From Pengzhenrongella sicca (GTDB lineage: Bacteria; Actinomycetota; Actinomycetes; Actinomycetales; Cellulomonadaceae): a stretch of 64,000 nt of DNA. Below the pieces are notes generated by a model, which saw only the letters and a program-made list of their open reading frames with translations, did not search any database and had not been told where the DNA came from. The position numbers were made by a program, and so were the translations under genes. Of this stretch, positions 47,287 to 57,722 are shown piece by piece; the stretch's first letter is position 1; every line of letters starts with the position of its first letter. Location of the stretch: positions 4,331,129 through 4,395,128 of the forward strand of contig NZ_CP071868.1 of assembly GCF_017569225.1 (NCBI RefSeq), given 5' to 3'.

Positions 47287-47835
47287 ATGTCCAGCGTCGC
47301 GCCGACCCCACGCACGCCCGGCGTGCCGGCGCCACCCGGCGGTCATGCCCTGCGCATCGACCCCTCGGCGGCCCGCGCCGTCGCGCCGAGCCTTCCCGTT
47401 GTCGACGAGACCTCGGCCGGCGGGCTCGTCGTTCGCGTCGTGGCGAACGTGCACTTCGCGGCCGTCATCGCGCGCCGCAACCGCGCCGGCCGGCTCGAGT
47501 GGTGCCTGCCGAAGGGTCACCTCGAGGGCGCGGAGACGCCCGAGGAGGCCGCGGTCCGCGAGATCGCCGAGGAGACCGGGATCAACGGGCAGGTCGTGCG
47601 CCGCCTCGGCGTCGTCGACTACTGGTTCACCGGCGACGACCGCCGCGTCCACAAGGTCGTGCACCACTTCCTGCTCGACGCGCTCGGGGGCACCCTGAGC
47701 GTCGAGGGCGACCCCGACGGCGAGGCCGAGGTGGCCGAGTGGGTCGCCCTGACCGAGCTGCCCCAGCGCCTGGCCTACCCGAACGAGCGCCGGCTCGCCG
47801 AGGCGGCGCGCCTCGTGCTCGTCAGCGGGGCATGA
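47287..47835 (+). CDS. NUDIX hydrolase
   Basis: Nucleoside-diphosphate-linked hydrolase of 182 residues. The NUDIX box [23 protein letters not shown] (about residues 79-101) has all GX5EX7REUXEEXGU positions; LEWCLPKG precedes it and [23 protein letters not shown] follows. Substrate unknown; homologues at this locus are often placed in the MutT/Ap4A group. The stop overlaps the next start (ATGA), so it leads the operon NUDIX-DUF6049-murJ. Confidence 0.93.
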   Translation: MSSVAPTPRTPGVPAPPGGHALRIDPSAARAVAPSLPVVDETSAGGLVVRVVANVHFAAVIARRNRAGRLEWCLPKGHLEGAETPEEAAVREIAEETGINGQVVRRLGVVDYWFTGDDRRVHKVVHHFLLDALGGTLSVEGDPDGEAEVAEWVALTELPQRLAYPNERRLAEAARLVLVSGA

Positions 47836-50039
47836 CCGCCGCTCCCCGGCGCGCCGCGCGGCCCCGCCGCCTCGGACCCCTGCGCGTCCTCGTCACGACC
47901 CTCCTCGCGGCGGGACTCCTGCTGTCCGGCGCCGCGCTGCACCCCCTCGCCGCCGACGCGGCGCCCGAGCCCGCCCCGGTGGCCGCCGCCGCGGATCCGG
48001 CCGCGGCCGCCACGCCGTCGCCGGCGCCGTCCACCACGGACGACGACGCGGCCGACGCGCTGCCCGTGCAGGTGGCCATCACGCAGGTCTCCCCGCAGGT
48101 GCTCCGGCCCGGCGACGACCTCGTGGTGCGCGCGACCATCCGCAACACGAGCGACGGCGAGATCGCCGACCCGCGGGTCGCGGTGCGGATCAGCCGGTTC
48201 CTGCTGTCGACGCGCAGCGAGCTGAGCGCGTGGTCGGACGCCGAGCCGACCGACCCCGCGGGCACGCCGGTCCAGCAACTGACGCTCGAGGGCACGCTCG
48301 CCGCGGGCGCCGAGACGGAGGTCGAGCTGACCGTGCCCGCGGCCGCCCTGCGCCTGTCGTCGGCGCAGACGTCGTGGGGGCCGCGCGGCATCTCGGTCGA
48401 GGTGACCGACGCCGGCAGCCGGCGCGGCCTCGAGCGCACGTTCGCCCTGTGGTACCCCGCCGACGAGGTCACCACGACGCGCCTCAGCGTCGCGCTGCCG
48501 TTCACCGGCGACGCCGTCGACCCGGACTCGTCGACCGACGCGACGCCGGCCTCCCCGGCCGCCGTCGCGCGGGTGGACGACATGCTCGACGTGACGGAGG
48601 CCTTCCCGCAGGCGGGCTGGGTCGTCGACCCCGCCCTGCTGGCGGGCCTGGCCACCCAGGCGGCGACCACCGACGCCGCCGACAGCACCGACAGCGCCGA
48701 CAGCACCTCGAGCCCGAACGCCGGGGCGGTGTTCCGCGCGAACCGCCTCACCGGCACGGCCGCGGGGCGCGACGTCTTCGCGCTCGGCTGGCTCGACCCC
48801 GACCTCGGCGCGCTCGCGCACGCCGCCTCCCCCACGCTCGCGCAGACCGCTGCCGGCCTGTCGAACGCCGCCGCGCTTCCTCTGCTCGGAACCCCGCCGC
48901 GCACCGACCTCGCCTGGCCGGCCAACCCGATCCCCGACCAGGCGACGGTCGACCTCGCCGCCGCCACGGGCGCCCGCGCCGTCGTCGTCGCCGACGGCCT
49001 CGCGGCGGTCGACCTGACCTACACCCCGACCGGCCGCGCGACCGTCGCGACCCCGACCGGGGGCGTGGCCGCGCTGATCACGGACCCGGCCCTGACGGCC
49101 ATGCTGACCGATCCCGCGGAGTCCACCCCCGCGACCGCGGCGCAGCGGATGCTCTCCGAGACGGCGGTCGTCGCGCACGAACGCCCGAGCGACCCCCGAC
49201 ACCTGTTCCTCGCGCCCGCACGGGGCTGGGAACCCGACGTCGCGACCGCGTCCGCGCAGCTCGCCGCGCTCGCCGCGGCGCCGTGGATCACGCCCACGCC
49301 GGTGTCGACGCTGATCGGCACGGCGGATCCGGGCGTCGAGCGCGCCGCCCTGCCGGCGGCGGCGCCCGCCCAGCCGGAGCTGCCCGCCGGGTCGGTCCGC
49401 AGCCTCACGTCGGCCCGCGACACGCTCGGCGTGTTCTCGGCGATCGTCGCCGATCCCGCCGCGCTGACCGCCGACGCGGATGAGCGGGTGCTCGCCCCCG
49501 CCTCCGTCGCCTGGCGGGCCGACGCAGCCGGGCGCGCCGGCGTCGTCCGGTCCGTGGTCGCCGACCTCACGGGCGTGACCGGTTCCGTCTCCGTCGTGCC
49601 GGGCAGCTCGCTCAACGTCATCTCCCAGTCCGGCACGCTGCCGATCGGCCTTCGCAACGACCTCGACCAGGACGTGACGGTGCAGGTGTCGCTCGCCGCC
49701 GAGAACCGGCTGCTCGTCGCCGACGCCGCCGAGACGATGCTCGTCCCGGCCAACTCCGAGGTGCAGGCTCGGGTCCCGTTCCAGGCCGTCGGCAGCGGGG
49801 ACGCGCGCGTGGCGGTCACGCTGCTCGCGCCCGACGGCACCGCGATCTCCGCGCCCGAACGGTTCACCGTCCGGATCCGCGCCGACTGGGAGAACATCGG
49901 TACGGGCGTGGTCGCGGGCGTGCTCGCGCTGGCCTTCGTGTTCGGCATCGTCCGCACCATCCGACGCGGCCAGACGACCCGGCGTGGCGCGAGCCAGGCC
50001 GAGATCGCCCGGATCGCCGACCCGAGGGAGTTCCCGTGA
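47832..50039 (+). CDS. DUF6049-family exported membrane-anchored protein
   Basis: Large envelope protein of 735 residues: signal peptide about residues 15-45 ([19 protein letters not shown]), an Ala/Pro linker, a beta-sandwich region ([32 protein letters not shown]), a large middle domain, and a single C-terminal helix ([18 protein letters not shown]) with a short basic tail inside. Function is unknown; it is always beside murJ, which suggests a role in wall synthesis or in MurJ control. Start and stop overlap both neighbours (ATGA and GTGA). Confidence 0.85.
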   Translation: MTAAPRRAARPRRLGPLRVLVTTLLAAGLLLSGAALHPLAADAAPEPAPVAAAADPAAAATPSPAPSTTDDDAADALPVQVAITQVSPQVLRPGDDLVVRATIRNTSDGEIADPRVAVRISRFLLSTRSELSAWSDAEPTDPAGTPVQQLTLEGTLAAGAETEVELTVPAAALRLSSAQTSWGPRGISVEVTDAGSRRGLERTFALWYPADEVTTTRLSVALPFTGDAVDPDSSTDATPASPAAVARVDDMLDVTEAFPQAGWVVDPALLAGLATQAATTDAADSTDSADSTSSPNAGAVFRANRLTGTAAGRDVFALGWLDPDLGALAHAASPTLAQTAAGLSNAAALPLLGTPPRTDLAWPANPIPDQATVDLAAATGARAVVVADGLAAVDLTYTPTGRATVATPTGGVAALITDPALTAMLTDPAESTPATAAQRMLSETAVVAHERPSDPRHLFLAPARGWEPDVATASAQLAALAAAPWITPTPVSTLIGTADPGVERAALPAAAPAQPELPAGSVRSLTSARDTLGVFSAIVADPAALTADADERVLAPASVAWRADAAGRAGVVRSVVADLTGVTGSVSVVPGSSLNVISQSGTLPIGLRNDLDQDVTVQVSLAAENRLLVADAAETMLVPANSEVQARVPFQAVGSGDARVAVTLLAPDGTAISAPERFTVRIRADWENIGTGVVAGVLALAFVFGIVRTIRRGQTTRRGASQAEIARIADPREFP

Positions 50040-51724
50040 GCGTGCCGCCGGCCGACGACGACGCGCCCGTCGCCGGCGTTCCCGTGACCGCGGCGTCCGC
50101 GCGCACCAACCTGGGCCGGCACACGTCGCTCATGGCCTCGGGGACCGCGGCCTCGCGCGTCCTCGGCTTCGTCCGCGGCGCGCTGCTCGTGTACGCGATC
50201 AGCGCCTCCGGCCAGGCGGCCAACGCGTTCGCGGTCGGCAACAAGCTGCCGAACATCCTGTACCTGCTCATCGCGGGCGGCGTGCTCAACGCGGTGCTCG
50301 TCCCGCAGGTCGTGCGGGCCTACCAGCGCGCGGACGGCGACGAGTACGTCAACCGGCTGCTGACGCTCGGCGGGGTGCTGCTCGCGGCGCTCGCGGCGGC
50401 GCTGACGCTCGGCGCACCGCTGCTCGTGGCCGTCTACACCGACATGAAACCCGAGCAGACGGCTCTCGCGGTGCTGTTCGCCTACTGGTGCCTGCCCCAG
50501 GTCTTCTTCTACGGCCTGTACACGCTCGTCGGCCAGGTGCTCAACGCGAAGGGCAGCTTCGGCCCGCTCATGTGGGCGCCGGTGGTCAACAACCTCGTCG
50601 CGATGGCCGGCATCGGCGTGTTCATCGCGGTGAACGGGCTGTCCCGGGACAACCCGGCGCTGACCCACGACCCGACCTCCTGGACCGGCGCTCAGGTCGC
50701 GCTGCTCGCCGGCACCACGACCCTCGGCGTCATCGCGCAGGCACTCGTCCTGCTCATCCCGCTGCGGCGCAGCGGCTTCCAGTACCGCCCTCGCTGGGGC
50801 GTGCGTGGCGTGGGGCTCGGGCAGGCGGGCCGGGTCGCGTCCTGGACCTTCGTCGGCCTCGTCGTCGGGCAGCTGGGCATCATCGTCGTGACGAGGGTCG
50901 CGAGCGCGGTCGCCGCGGCGGTCGAGCCGGGCGCGGCGGCCGCCGGGCCTGCCATCTACGACCTGGCGTTTCTCGTCTTCATGCTGCCGCACTCGCTCGT
51001 GACCGTCTCGCTGCTCACCGCGCTCTTCACCGGGCTGTCCGCGCGCGCCGCCGCGGGCGACGTGCCCGCCGTGCGCGCTGACCTGTCGTTCGGGTTGCGC
51101 ACGGTCGGGCTGTTCACCATCATCGCGGCGGCGGTGCTGATGGTGCTGGCCGTGCCCTTCGTGCGGGTGCTCTCCCCCGGCCTGACGACGGCGGAGGCCT
51201 CGGCCCTGGCGACCGTCATCGTGGTGATGCTCGCCGGGCTGCCCGCCTTCGGCGCCTGGTCGATGGCGCAGCGGGTGTTCTACGCCTACGCCGACGCGCG
51301 GTCGATGGTGCCCATCCAGGTCGCGATGGCGGCGGTCGTCGCGGGTGGCGCGCTGGCCGCGCAGGCCGTCGCGGAGCCGCGCCTGTGGGTCGCCGGCGCG
51401 GGCCTCGCGATGAGCGTCTCGTACGCGATCGGGGCGGTCGTGGCGCTCGTCGTGCTGCGCCGCCGGCTGCGCGGCGTCGACGCCAGCCGCGTGCTGCGGC
51501 TGTACGTGCGCGCCGGCCTCGCCGCCGCGATCGCGGCGGCGGCCGGCTGGGCCGTCGTGCACGCGGTCGGCCCGTCGGACGGCATCGTGCGCTCGCTCGT
51601 GCTCTGCGTCGGCGTCGGCGCCGGCATGACCGCAGCGTACGGCGGCCTGCTCACGCTCATGCGCGTGCGCGAGCTCGACGACCTGGTGCGCCCGATGCTC
51701 CGCCGGCTGCACCGCTCCGCGTAG
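50036..51724 (+). CDS. murJ: Lipid II flippase MurJ (MviN)
   Basis: MOP-superfamily transporter of 562 residues with ~14 membrane segments that moves lipid II across the membrane. SLMASGTAASRVLGFVRGALLVYAI, ANAFAVGNKLPNILYLLIAGGVLNAVLVPQV and VFYAYADARSMVPIQVAM are family boxes, with the conserved Arg residues of the first repeats. GTG start inside the DUF6049 stop. In mycobacteria MurJ is fused to a pseudokinase; here the protein ends after the transporter and the pseudokinase is a separate gene 36 bases on. Confidence 0.95.
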   Translation: MSVPPADDDAPVAGVPVTAASARTNLGRHTSLMASGTAASRVLGFVRGALLVYAISASGQAANAFAVGNKLPNILYLLIAGGVLNAVLVPQVVRAYQRADGDEYVNRLLTLGGVLLAALAAALTLGAPLLVAVYTDMKPEQTALAVLFAYWCLPQVFFYGLYTLVGQVLNAKGSFGPLMWAPVVNNLVAMAGIGVFIAVNGLSRDNPALTHDPTSWTGAQVALLAGTTTLGVIAQALVLLIPLRRSGFQYRPRWGVRGVGLGQAGRVASWTFVGLVVGQLGIIVVTRVASAVAAAVEPGAAAAGPAIYDLAFLVFMLPHSLVTVSLLTALFTGLSARAAAGDVPAVRADLSFGLRTVGLFTIIAAAVLMVLAVPFVRVLSPGLTTAEASALATVIVVMLAGLPAFGAWSMAQRVFYAYADARSMVPIQVAMAAVVAGGALAAQAVAEPRLWVAGAGLAMSVSYAIGAVVALVVLRRRLRGVDASRVLRLYVRAGLAAAIAAAAGWAVVHAVGPSDGIVRSLVLCVGVGAGMTAAYGGLLTLMRVRELDDLVRPMLRRLHRSA

Positions 51725-51760
51725 CATGGCCGCACGCATGTGACGAGCGAAGGGGGCCAG

Positions 51761-53815
51761 GTGGACGGCACGGTCGGACGCGGAACGCTCTTAGCTGGCC
51801 GCTACCGGATGTTCCAGCCGATCGCCTCCGACCTCGCCGGCGCGACGGCCTGGGCGGGGAACGACCAGATCCTCGACCGTCCGGTCCGGATCGCGATCCT
51901 CTCCGACGGGCACGTGGCCCAGGCGCTCGACTCCGCGCGCCGGGCCGCGCTGGTCACGGACCCCCGCCTCGTGCGCGTCCTCGACGTCGGCGAGCACCAG
52001 GGCATCTCGTACCTCGTGACCGAGCCCGTCACCGGGCCGTCGCTCGCGCAGCTCGTCGCGCGCGGCCCGATGCCCGCCGACCAGGCGCGGGCGATCATCG
52101 GCGAGGCCGCGAGCGCGCTCGAGACCGCCCGCCGGCGCGGCGTCCACCACCTCGCCCTGCGCCCGTCGGTGCTCCACCTTGGCTCGGACAACCGCGTCCT
52201 GCTCACGGGTCTCGCGGTCGACGGCGCCCTGCTCGGCAAGGGGCTCGGCGACGCCCGCTCGACGACCCGGGCCGACACGGTCGCGCTCGTCGCGCTGCTC
52301 TACGCGGCGCTGACGGGCCGCTGGCCCGGGGCCCGCTACGAGGTGCCGAGCGCCGACGCCCCCGTGGTGCCCGAGCTGCCCGCCGCCCCCGTCGTCGGCG
52401 GCGTCGCGGTCGCCCCGACCGAGCTGGTCGCGGGGATCCCCAACGATCTCGACACCCTCTGCGCCGTCACGCTCGGCTCGCACGACGACGGCCCGCACAG
52501 CCCGGCCGAGCTCGTGCTCGAGCTCGAGCCCTGGGGGAACATCCAGGCCGCCAGCCTGCTCGCCGCGACCACCCGCCCACGCACCGCGCCGACGGCGGCG
52601 ACCCCCGCCGCCCGGCTGGCCACCGCCCGGCCGCTGTCCGGCGATCCCGCCGGCACCCACCCTTCGGAGAGCACCGTCACCACCGACCGCACCACCTCGC
52701 CCGAGCCCCAGGACCAGCCCCCGATCGGGGCCGACGCCGCCCCCCCGGCGGTGCGGCGCACGTCGGTCCGCTCGATCTTCGCCGGCCAGGCCCCGGTGAC
52801 CGCCGCCCGGCCCGGGACGCCGCCGCCGGCCTCCCCCGCCCGCACCTCGACGTTTGGCTCGGCCGAGGCGCCGCCCACCGCGCCGACGACGCCGCCCGCG
52901 GCCCCGGCGGCACCCGCCGACGCGACCCGCGTCCTGCGCCCGGCAACCGGCGCGGCCTCGCTGCCGACGCCGCCGACACCCGCCGCCGGGCCGGCCCCCA
53001 CGAGCGCCGCGCCGCGGCGGACCTCGGTTCGCCCCGCGGCGGCGCCCGCTGCGGCGCCCGCTGCCGCTCGGACCGCGACCCCCGCACCGCGCACCCCGAC
53101 CCCGACGCCCGCGCCCGCGCACCATCCGCGCGGTTTCGACGAGCTCGTGGCGGCGCGCGAGACCATCGTCACGAAGCGGTTCGACCCGACCAAGCTCGTG
53201 CTCGCCATCGTCGTCGTCGCGGTAGTCCTGGGGCTCATCTTCGCCTTCCGCGCGCTCACCAGCCCGACGTCGACCCCAGAGCCGGGCCGCGACGTCGCGT
53301 CCGCCGCCGCAACCGCACCGGAGAGCGCGCCCGCCCAGGCTCCCGCCGCGGAAGAGCCGGCCGCGCCCGACGCGGCCGCGGCCGCCCCCGCGATCGCCTC
53401 CGCCCAGATGATCGACCCCCCGCCGGGCGGGGACGACAACGAGCACCCCGAGGCCGCCCCGCTGGCGATCGACGGCGACCCGACCACGGCGTGGTTCACC
53501 CGCACGTACAAGTCGGCCGACTTCGCCGGGCTCAAGCCGGGCGTCGGGTTCGGGATCAACCTCGCCGCACCCGCGACCGTCACCACCGTGACCCTGCAGG
53601 TGAACGGCACCGGCGGCATGGTCGAGGTCCGGGCGACCGACCCCGCCAACCCGACCGCCGGGGACGTCCTCGCCCAGGGTCCGCTCAGCGCCAGCACCGT
53701 GCTGACGCTCTCGGCCCCGACCGAGACCCAGAACCTCGTCCTGTGGTTCACCGCCCTGCCGCAGACGGCGGACGGCAGCAACCGCATCGAGCTCGCCGAC
53801 GTCGCGGTGTCCTGA
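51761..53815 (+). CDS. MviN-type pseudokinase with C-terminal discoidin-like domain
   Basis: Membrane protein of 684 residues. Residues 1-240 form a kinase-like fold without catalytic residues: the Lys position reads VRIAIL, HRD reads LALRP and DFG reads LLTGL. A Pro/Ala/Thr-rich linker follows, then one helix (VLAIVVVAVVLGLIFAF, about 480-497) and an outside domain (AIDGDPTTAWFTRTYKSADF, TVTTVTLQVNGTGG), a discoidin-like beta fold. This is the separate equivalent of the C-terminal part of M. tuberculosis MviN, where the phosphorylated pseudokinase recruits FhaA to control MurJ. GTG 51761 has AAGGGGG upstream. Confidence 0.85.
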   Translation: MDGTVGRGTLLAGRYRMFQPIASDLAGATAWAGNDQILDRPVRIAILSDGHVAQALDSARRAALVTDPRLVRVLDVGEHQGISYLVTEPVTGPSLAQLVARGPMPADQARAIIGEAASALETARRRGVHHLALRPSVLHLGSDNRVLLTGLAVDGALLGKGLGDARSTTRADTVALVALLYAALTGRWPGARYEVPSADAPVVPELPAAPVVGGVAVAPTELVAGIPNDLDTLCAVTLGSHDDGPHSPAELVLELEPWGNIQAASLLAATTRPRTAPTAATPAARLATARPLSGDPAGTHPSESTVTTDRTTSPEPQDQPPIGADAAPPAVRRTSVRSIFAGQAPVTAARPGTPPPASPARTSTFGSAEAPPTAPTTPPAAPAAPADATRVLRPATGAASLPTPPTPAAGPAPTSAAPRRTSVRPAAAPAAAPAAARTATPAPRTPTPTPAPAHHPRGFDELVAARETIVTKRFDPTKLVLAIVVVAVVLGLIFAFRALTSPTSTPEPGRDVASAAATAPESAPAQAPAAEEPAAPDAAAAAPAIASAQMIDPPPGGDDNEHPEAAPLAIDGDPTTAWFTRTYKSADFAGLKPGVGFGINLAAPATVTTVTLQVNGTGGMVEVRATDPANPTAGDVLAQGPLSASTVLTLSAPTETQNLVLWFTALPQTADGSNRIELADVAVS

Positions 53816-53926
53816 AACCTGACGCCGACCCCGGCCACGACGCCTGCGCCGGAACAGAACTCCGCCGTGTTTCGTTCTTCCCACGGCGGTCCCCGGGCCG
53901 CACTCCGCACCAACGAAGGATCTGAC

Positions 53927-54949
53927 GTGAGCGAGCAGACAGACGTCCGCATCGAGCCGACCGGCCCCGCCGTCGGCCCCGACCCGAGCGACGCCGGCGG
54001 GCAGCGCCTGCGGGACGTCATCATCGTGGGTTCTGGACCCGCCGGCTACACGGCCGCGCTGTACGCGGCCCGGGCCGGCAGTGCGCCCCTCATGCTCGCG
54101 GGGTCGGTGACCGCGGGCGGCGCGCTCATGAACACGACCGAGGTGGAGAACTTCCCCGGCTTCCCCGAGGGCATCCTCGGCCCGGAGCTCATGGAGGCCA
54201 TGCAGAAGCAGGCCGAGAAGTTCGGCGCCGAGGTCCTGTGGGACGACGCGACGGAGCTCGACCTGCGCGGGCCGATCAAGACGGTGCGCACCGGCAACGG
54301 CGACACGTTCACCGCGCGCACCGTGATCCTCGCGACGGGCTCGGCCTACCGCGAGCTCGGTCTCGCCGACGAGAAGCGCCTGTCCGGGCGCGGCGTCTCG
54401 TGGTGCGCGACGTGCGACGGGTTCTTCTTCCGCAACCAGGAGATCCTCGTCGTCGGCGGCGGCGACTCCGCGGTCGAGGAGGCGACGTTCCTGACCCGCT
54501 TCGCCGCGAAGGTCACCATGGTGCACCGCCGGGGTGAGCTCCGGGCGTCGAAGATCATGGCCGACCGGGCCTACAACGACCCCAAGATCGACTTCGCCTG
54601 GCACAGCGAGGTGGCCGCGATCCACGGAGAGGGCAAGGTCTCCGGGGTCACGCTGCGCGACACGCGTACCGGCGCTGAGCGGGAGGTGGCCGCGGGCGGT
54701 GTGTTCGTCGCGATCGGGCACCTGCCCCGCACCGAGCTGCTCGTGGGCCAGGTCGACCTCGACGAGAACGGCTACATCACCGTCGCCGGGCGCACCACCG
54801 AGACCAGCCTGCCCGGCGTCTTCGCGTGCGGCGACGCCGTCGACCACACCTACCGGCAGGCGATCACCGCGGCCGGCTCCGGCTGCGCCGCGGCCCTCGA
54901 CGCCCAGCACTACCTCGCCGAGCTCCCGGCGCTGGAGGCGGCCCGATGA
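53927..54949 (+). CDS. trxB: Thioredoxin reductase
   Basis: NADPH-dependent FAD enzyme of 340 residues. FAD fold [21 protein letters not shown], redox pair CATC ([12 protein letters not shown], about residues 160-170), NADPH fold [19 protein letters not shown] and the end [22 protein letters not shown]. An N-terminal extension of ~30 residues (Pro/Asp-rich) is longer than usual. GTG 53927 with GAAGGA upstream. Overlaps trxA by ATGA. Confidence 0.97.
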   Translation: MSEQTDVRIEPTGPAVGPDPSDAGGQRLRDVIIVGSGPAGYTAALYAARAGSAPLMLAGSVTAGGALMNTTEVENFPGFPEGILGPELMEAMQKQAEKFGAEVLWDDATELDLRGPIKTVRTGNGDTFTARTVILATGSAYRELGLADEKRLSGRGVSWCATCDGFFFRNQEILVVGGGDSAVEEATFLTRFAAKVTMVHRRGELRASKIMADRAYNDPKIDFAWHSEVAAIHGEGKVSGVTLRDTRTGAEREVAAGGVFVAIGHLPRTELLVGQVDLDENGYITVAGRTTETSLPGVFACGDAVDHTYRQAITAAGSGCAAALDAQHYLAELPALEAAR

Positions 54950-55281
54950 GCGCCGCGGTGCACGCGACCGACGCGACCTTCCGCGCGGAGGTCTTCGAGT
55001 CCGACAGCCCGCTCGTGATCGTCGACTTCTGGGCGCCCTGGTGCGGCCCGTGCCGCCAGGTCGCCCCGATCCTCGACGAGCTCGCCGTGCAGTACGCGGG
55101 CAAGGTCAAGATCGTCAAGGTCAACACCGACGAGAACCCCCGCGTCGCGGCCGACTACGGGATCGCGTCGATCCCGACGATGTACTTCGTCACCGACGGC
55201 GACATCGCCTCGACCGTCGTCGGGGCCCGGCCGAAGCCCGAGCTCGCCGCCACGATCGACAGGCTGCTCGCGGCCCGCTGA
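54946..55281 (+). CDS. trxA: Thioredoxin
   Basis: Cytoplasmic thioredoxin of 111 residues: [24 protein letters not shown] has the WCGPC active site (about residues 33-37), and [13 protein letters not shown] has the cis-Pro. Translationally coupled to trxB (ATGA), its reductase; the pair is an origin-proximal operon in most Actinobacteria. Confidence 0.98.
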   Translation: MSAAVHATDATFRAEVFESDSPLVIVDFWAPWCGPCRQVAPILDELAVQYAGKVKIVKVNTDENPRVAADYGIASIPTMYFVTDGDIASTVVGARPKPELAATIDRLLAAR

Positions 55282-55316
55282 CCGGCGCGGATCCACGCCG
55301 GTGCCCGGAACCGGGC
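55281..55316 (+). terminator. Hairpins after trxA
   Basis: ACCGGCG (55281-55287) pairs with CGCCGGT (55296-55302), and GCCCGG/CCGGGC lies directly after it. The first stem starts at the trxA stop; termination is plausible but there is no U-tract. Confidence 0.4.
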
Positions 55317-55339
55317 GGCCTGCGTGGGAGACTCGAGGC

Positions 55340-56668
55340 ATGACTCCCGAGACCCCCGCGGTGGGCGCGACGCCGCCCACCGCCCAGGGCACGCGTCTCG
55401 ACCCCTGGCTCGACGCGTACGCCGACCGGGCGCACAGCATGCGCGCCTCCGAGATCCGCGCGCTGTTCGCCGTCGCCAACAGGCCCGAAGTCGTCTCGCT
55501 GGCCGGCGGGATGCCGTACCTCGAAGGGCTCCCGCTCGGCGTTCTGGGCGAGCTCTCGCAGCGCCTGGTCGCCACGCGCGGCACGACGGCGCTCCAGTAC
55601 GGCTCCGCGCAGGGCGACGAGACGCTGCGCGAACAGATCCTCGACGTGATGCACCTCGAGGGCATCGACGCCCACCCCGACGACGTCGTCGTCACCACCG
55701 GCTCGCAGCAGGCGCTCGACCTGGTCACGCGCATCTTCGTCAACCCGGGCGACGTCGTCGTCGCGGAGGCGCCCACCTACGTCGGGGCGCTGGGCGTGTT
55801 CCGCGCGGCCCAGGCGGACGTCGTGCACGTCCCGCTCGACGCCGACGGCCTGATCCCGGCCGCACTCGAAGAGACGCTCACGGCGCTGGCCCGCGCGGGC
55901 CGGCGCGTCAAGCTGCTGTACACGGTGCCGAACTTCCACAACCCGGCGGGCGTCACGCTCTCGGCCTCGCGCCGGCCCCAGATCCTCGAGATCGCCCACC
56001 GCTTCGGGGTCCTCGTGCTCGAGGACAACCCGTACGGCCTGCTGGGGTTCGAGGGCGACCCGATCCCCGCGCTGCGCTCGCTCGACGCCGACGGCGTCGT
56101 GTACCTCGGCTCGTTCTCGAAGACGTTCGCGCCCGGGTATCGCGTCGGCTGGGCCGTCGCGCCGCACGCGGTGCGCGAGAAGCTGGTGCTGGCCAGCGAG
56201 TCGGCGATCCTGTGCCCTTCGAGCGCGTCCCAGCTCGCGATCTCCGCGTACCTGTCCACGTGTGACTGGCGCGGCCAGATCAAGACATTCCGCGAGCTGT
56301 ACCGCGAGCGGCGCGACGCGATGGTCGGCGCGCTCGCCGAGCACCTTCCCTCGGCCACGTGGACCGTGCCGGACGGCGGCTTCTACACCTGGGTCAAGCT
56401 CCCGGCCGGGCTCGACGCCAAGGCGATGCTCCCTCGCGCAGTGACCGCGCGGGTGGCCTACGTGCCCGGCACGGCGTTCTACGCCGACGGCCAGGGCGGG
56501 GACCACATGCGCCTGTCCTACTGCTTTCCCACCCCCGACCGCATCCGCGAGGGCGTGCGCCGCCTGGCGGGCGTCGTCGCCGGCGAGAGCGAGCTCGTGT
56601 CCCTGTTCGGCGTCTCGGACCCGCACGGGCCCCTGGGCGTCCAGCAGCCCGGCCCCGACCTAGCCTGA
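55340..56668 (+). CDS. PLP-dependent aminotransferase (2-aminoadipate/LysN-like)
   Basis: Class I/II fold aminotransferase of 442 residues without a GntR head: EVVSLAGGMPYLEGLPL, LQYGSAQGDETLREQI, TTGSQQALDLVTRIF, NFHNPAGVTLSASRR, and the PLP lysine in GSFSKTFAPGYRVGW. It is of the MocR-core/LysN group; substrates in the family include 2-aminoadipate, aromatic and branched amino acids, so the specificity is open. ATG 55340 was preferred; AGACTCGAGGC upstream is a weak ribosome binding site. It stands between trxA and the Ddl-like gene. Confidence 0.88.
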   Translation: MTPETPAVGATPPTAQGTRLDPWLDAYADRAHSMRASEIRALFAVANRPEVVSLAGGMPYLEGLPLGVLGELSQRLVATRGTTALQYGSAQGDETLREQILDVMHLEGIDAHPDDVVVTTGSQQALDLVTRIFVNPGDVVVAEAPTYVGALGVFRAAQADVVHVPLDADGLIPAALEETLTALARAGRRVKLLYTVPNFHNPAGVTLSASRRPQILEIAHRFGVLVLEDNPYGLLGFEGDPIPALRSLDADGVVYLGSFSKTFAPGYRVGWAVAPHAVREKLVLASESAILCPSSASQLAISAYLSTCDWRGQIKTFRELYRERRDAMVGALAEHLPSATWTVPDGGFYTWVKLPAGLDAKAMLPRAVTARVAYVPGTAFYADGQGGDHMRLSYCFPTPDRIREGVRRLAGVVAGESELVSLFGVSDPHGPLGVQQPGPDLA

Positions 56669-56735
56669 GCCGGCTCAGGACCACAGATCCTTCCCCACGC
56701 ACTTCCGCCGTGACCTTCCCCCAGTAAGGAACCCC

Positions 56736-57722
56736 GTGACCGCCCTGCCCGCCGCGACCTCGCGCCGTGAAACGTCCGCGCGTGTCGTCGTCGTCCTGGC
56801 GGGCGGGCTGTCCCACGAGCGGGACGTCTCGCTTCGCTCCGGCCGCCGGGTCGCCGACGCCCTGCGGACGGCCGGGATCGAGGTCAGCGTCCACGACGTC
56901 GACGCCGACCTGATCGCCGCGCTCACCGAGGCGGGGCCCGACCTCGTCTGGCCGCTGCTGCACGGGGCGAGCGGGGAGGACGGCTCGGTCCGGGACGTAC
57001 TGGAGCTGCTCGGGCTGCCGTACCTCGGCACCGGACCGCGCTCGAGCCGCGTGGCTTGGAGCAAGCCGATCGCCAAGACCGTCGCCGCGCGCGCCGGCCT
57101 GTCGACGCCGGACTTCGTGACGCTTCCCCAGAGCCTGTTTCGCGAGCTCGGTGCCGGCCGGGTGCTCGCCGCGCTGCTGCGGAGGTTCGCGCTGCCGCTG
57201 GTCGTCAAGCCGTCACACGGCGGATCGGCCCTCGGCGTGACGCTCGTGCAGGACCCGGCCGACCTGCCGCGCGCGATGGTCGACGCGTTCGCATATGGCG
57301 ACACGGCCCTGATCGAGCAGGCCGTCGTCGGCCGCGAGCTGGCGGTGAGCGTCATCACGGACGCGGCGGGCCCGCGCGCGCTGCCCGCCGTGGAGATCGT
57401 GACCGACGGCCCGTACGACTACGACGCGCGCTACAACCCCGGCCGCACGGAGTACTTCGCCCCGGCCCGGCTGACGGCCAGCGAGGCGGCGGCCGTGGCC
57501 GAGGTCGCCGTCACCGCCCATCGAGCCCTCGGCCTGCGGCACATCTCGCGCACCGACCTCATCCTCGACGGCGACGGGGTACCGCAGTTCCTCGAGGTGA
57601 ACGTCGCGCCCGGGATGACCGAGACGTCGCTGCTGCCCCAGGCCGCGGTCGCCGGCGGCCACGACCTCCCGACCCTGTACCGCGATCTCGTCGAGGTCGC
57701 GCTGGCGGACCTCAGCGCTTGA
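56736..57722 (+). CDS. D-alanine--D-alanine ligase-family ATP-grasp protein
   Basis: ATP-grasp ligase of 328 residues. [63 protein letters not shown] and [18 protein letters not shown] are the Ddl boxes. The Gly-Glu-Asp-Gly-Ser and final EVN...P-G-M-T segments needed for ADP-Mg and D-Ala binding are kept, so D-Ala-D-Ala synthesis is likely, though this origin-linked clade may be a second Ddl paralogue. TAAGGA ribosome binding site before GTG. The 3' end overlaps the convergent parB by 11 bases. Confidence 0.85.
   Translation: MTALPAATSRRETSARVVVVLAGGLSHERDVSLRSGRRVADALRTAGIEVSVHDVDADLIAALTEAGPDLVWPLLHGASGEDGSVRDVLELLGLPYLGTGPRSSRVAWSKPIAKTVAARAGLSTPDFVTLPQSLFRELGAGRVLAALLRRFALPLVVKPSHGGSALGVTLVQDPADLPRAMVDAFAYGDTALIEQAVVGRELAVSVITDAAGPRALPAVEIVTDGPYDYDARYNPGRTEYFAPARLTASEAAAVAEVAVTAHRALGLRHISRTDLILDGDGVPQFLEVNVAPGMTETSLLPQAAVAGGHDLPTLYRDLVEVALADLSA

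Noticed and set aside
44153..47335. Minus-strand frame that stays open upstream of dmsA for 3 kb, across the MFS and CCA genes
   Set aside because: It is a G+C-driven shadow: the translation is Arg/Gly/Ala-rich without domains, dmsA has its own Tat signal, ribosome binding site and ATG at 44152, and real genes occupy the other strand.
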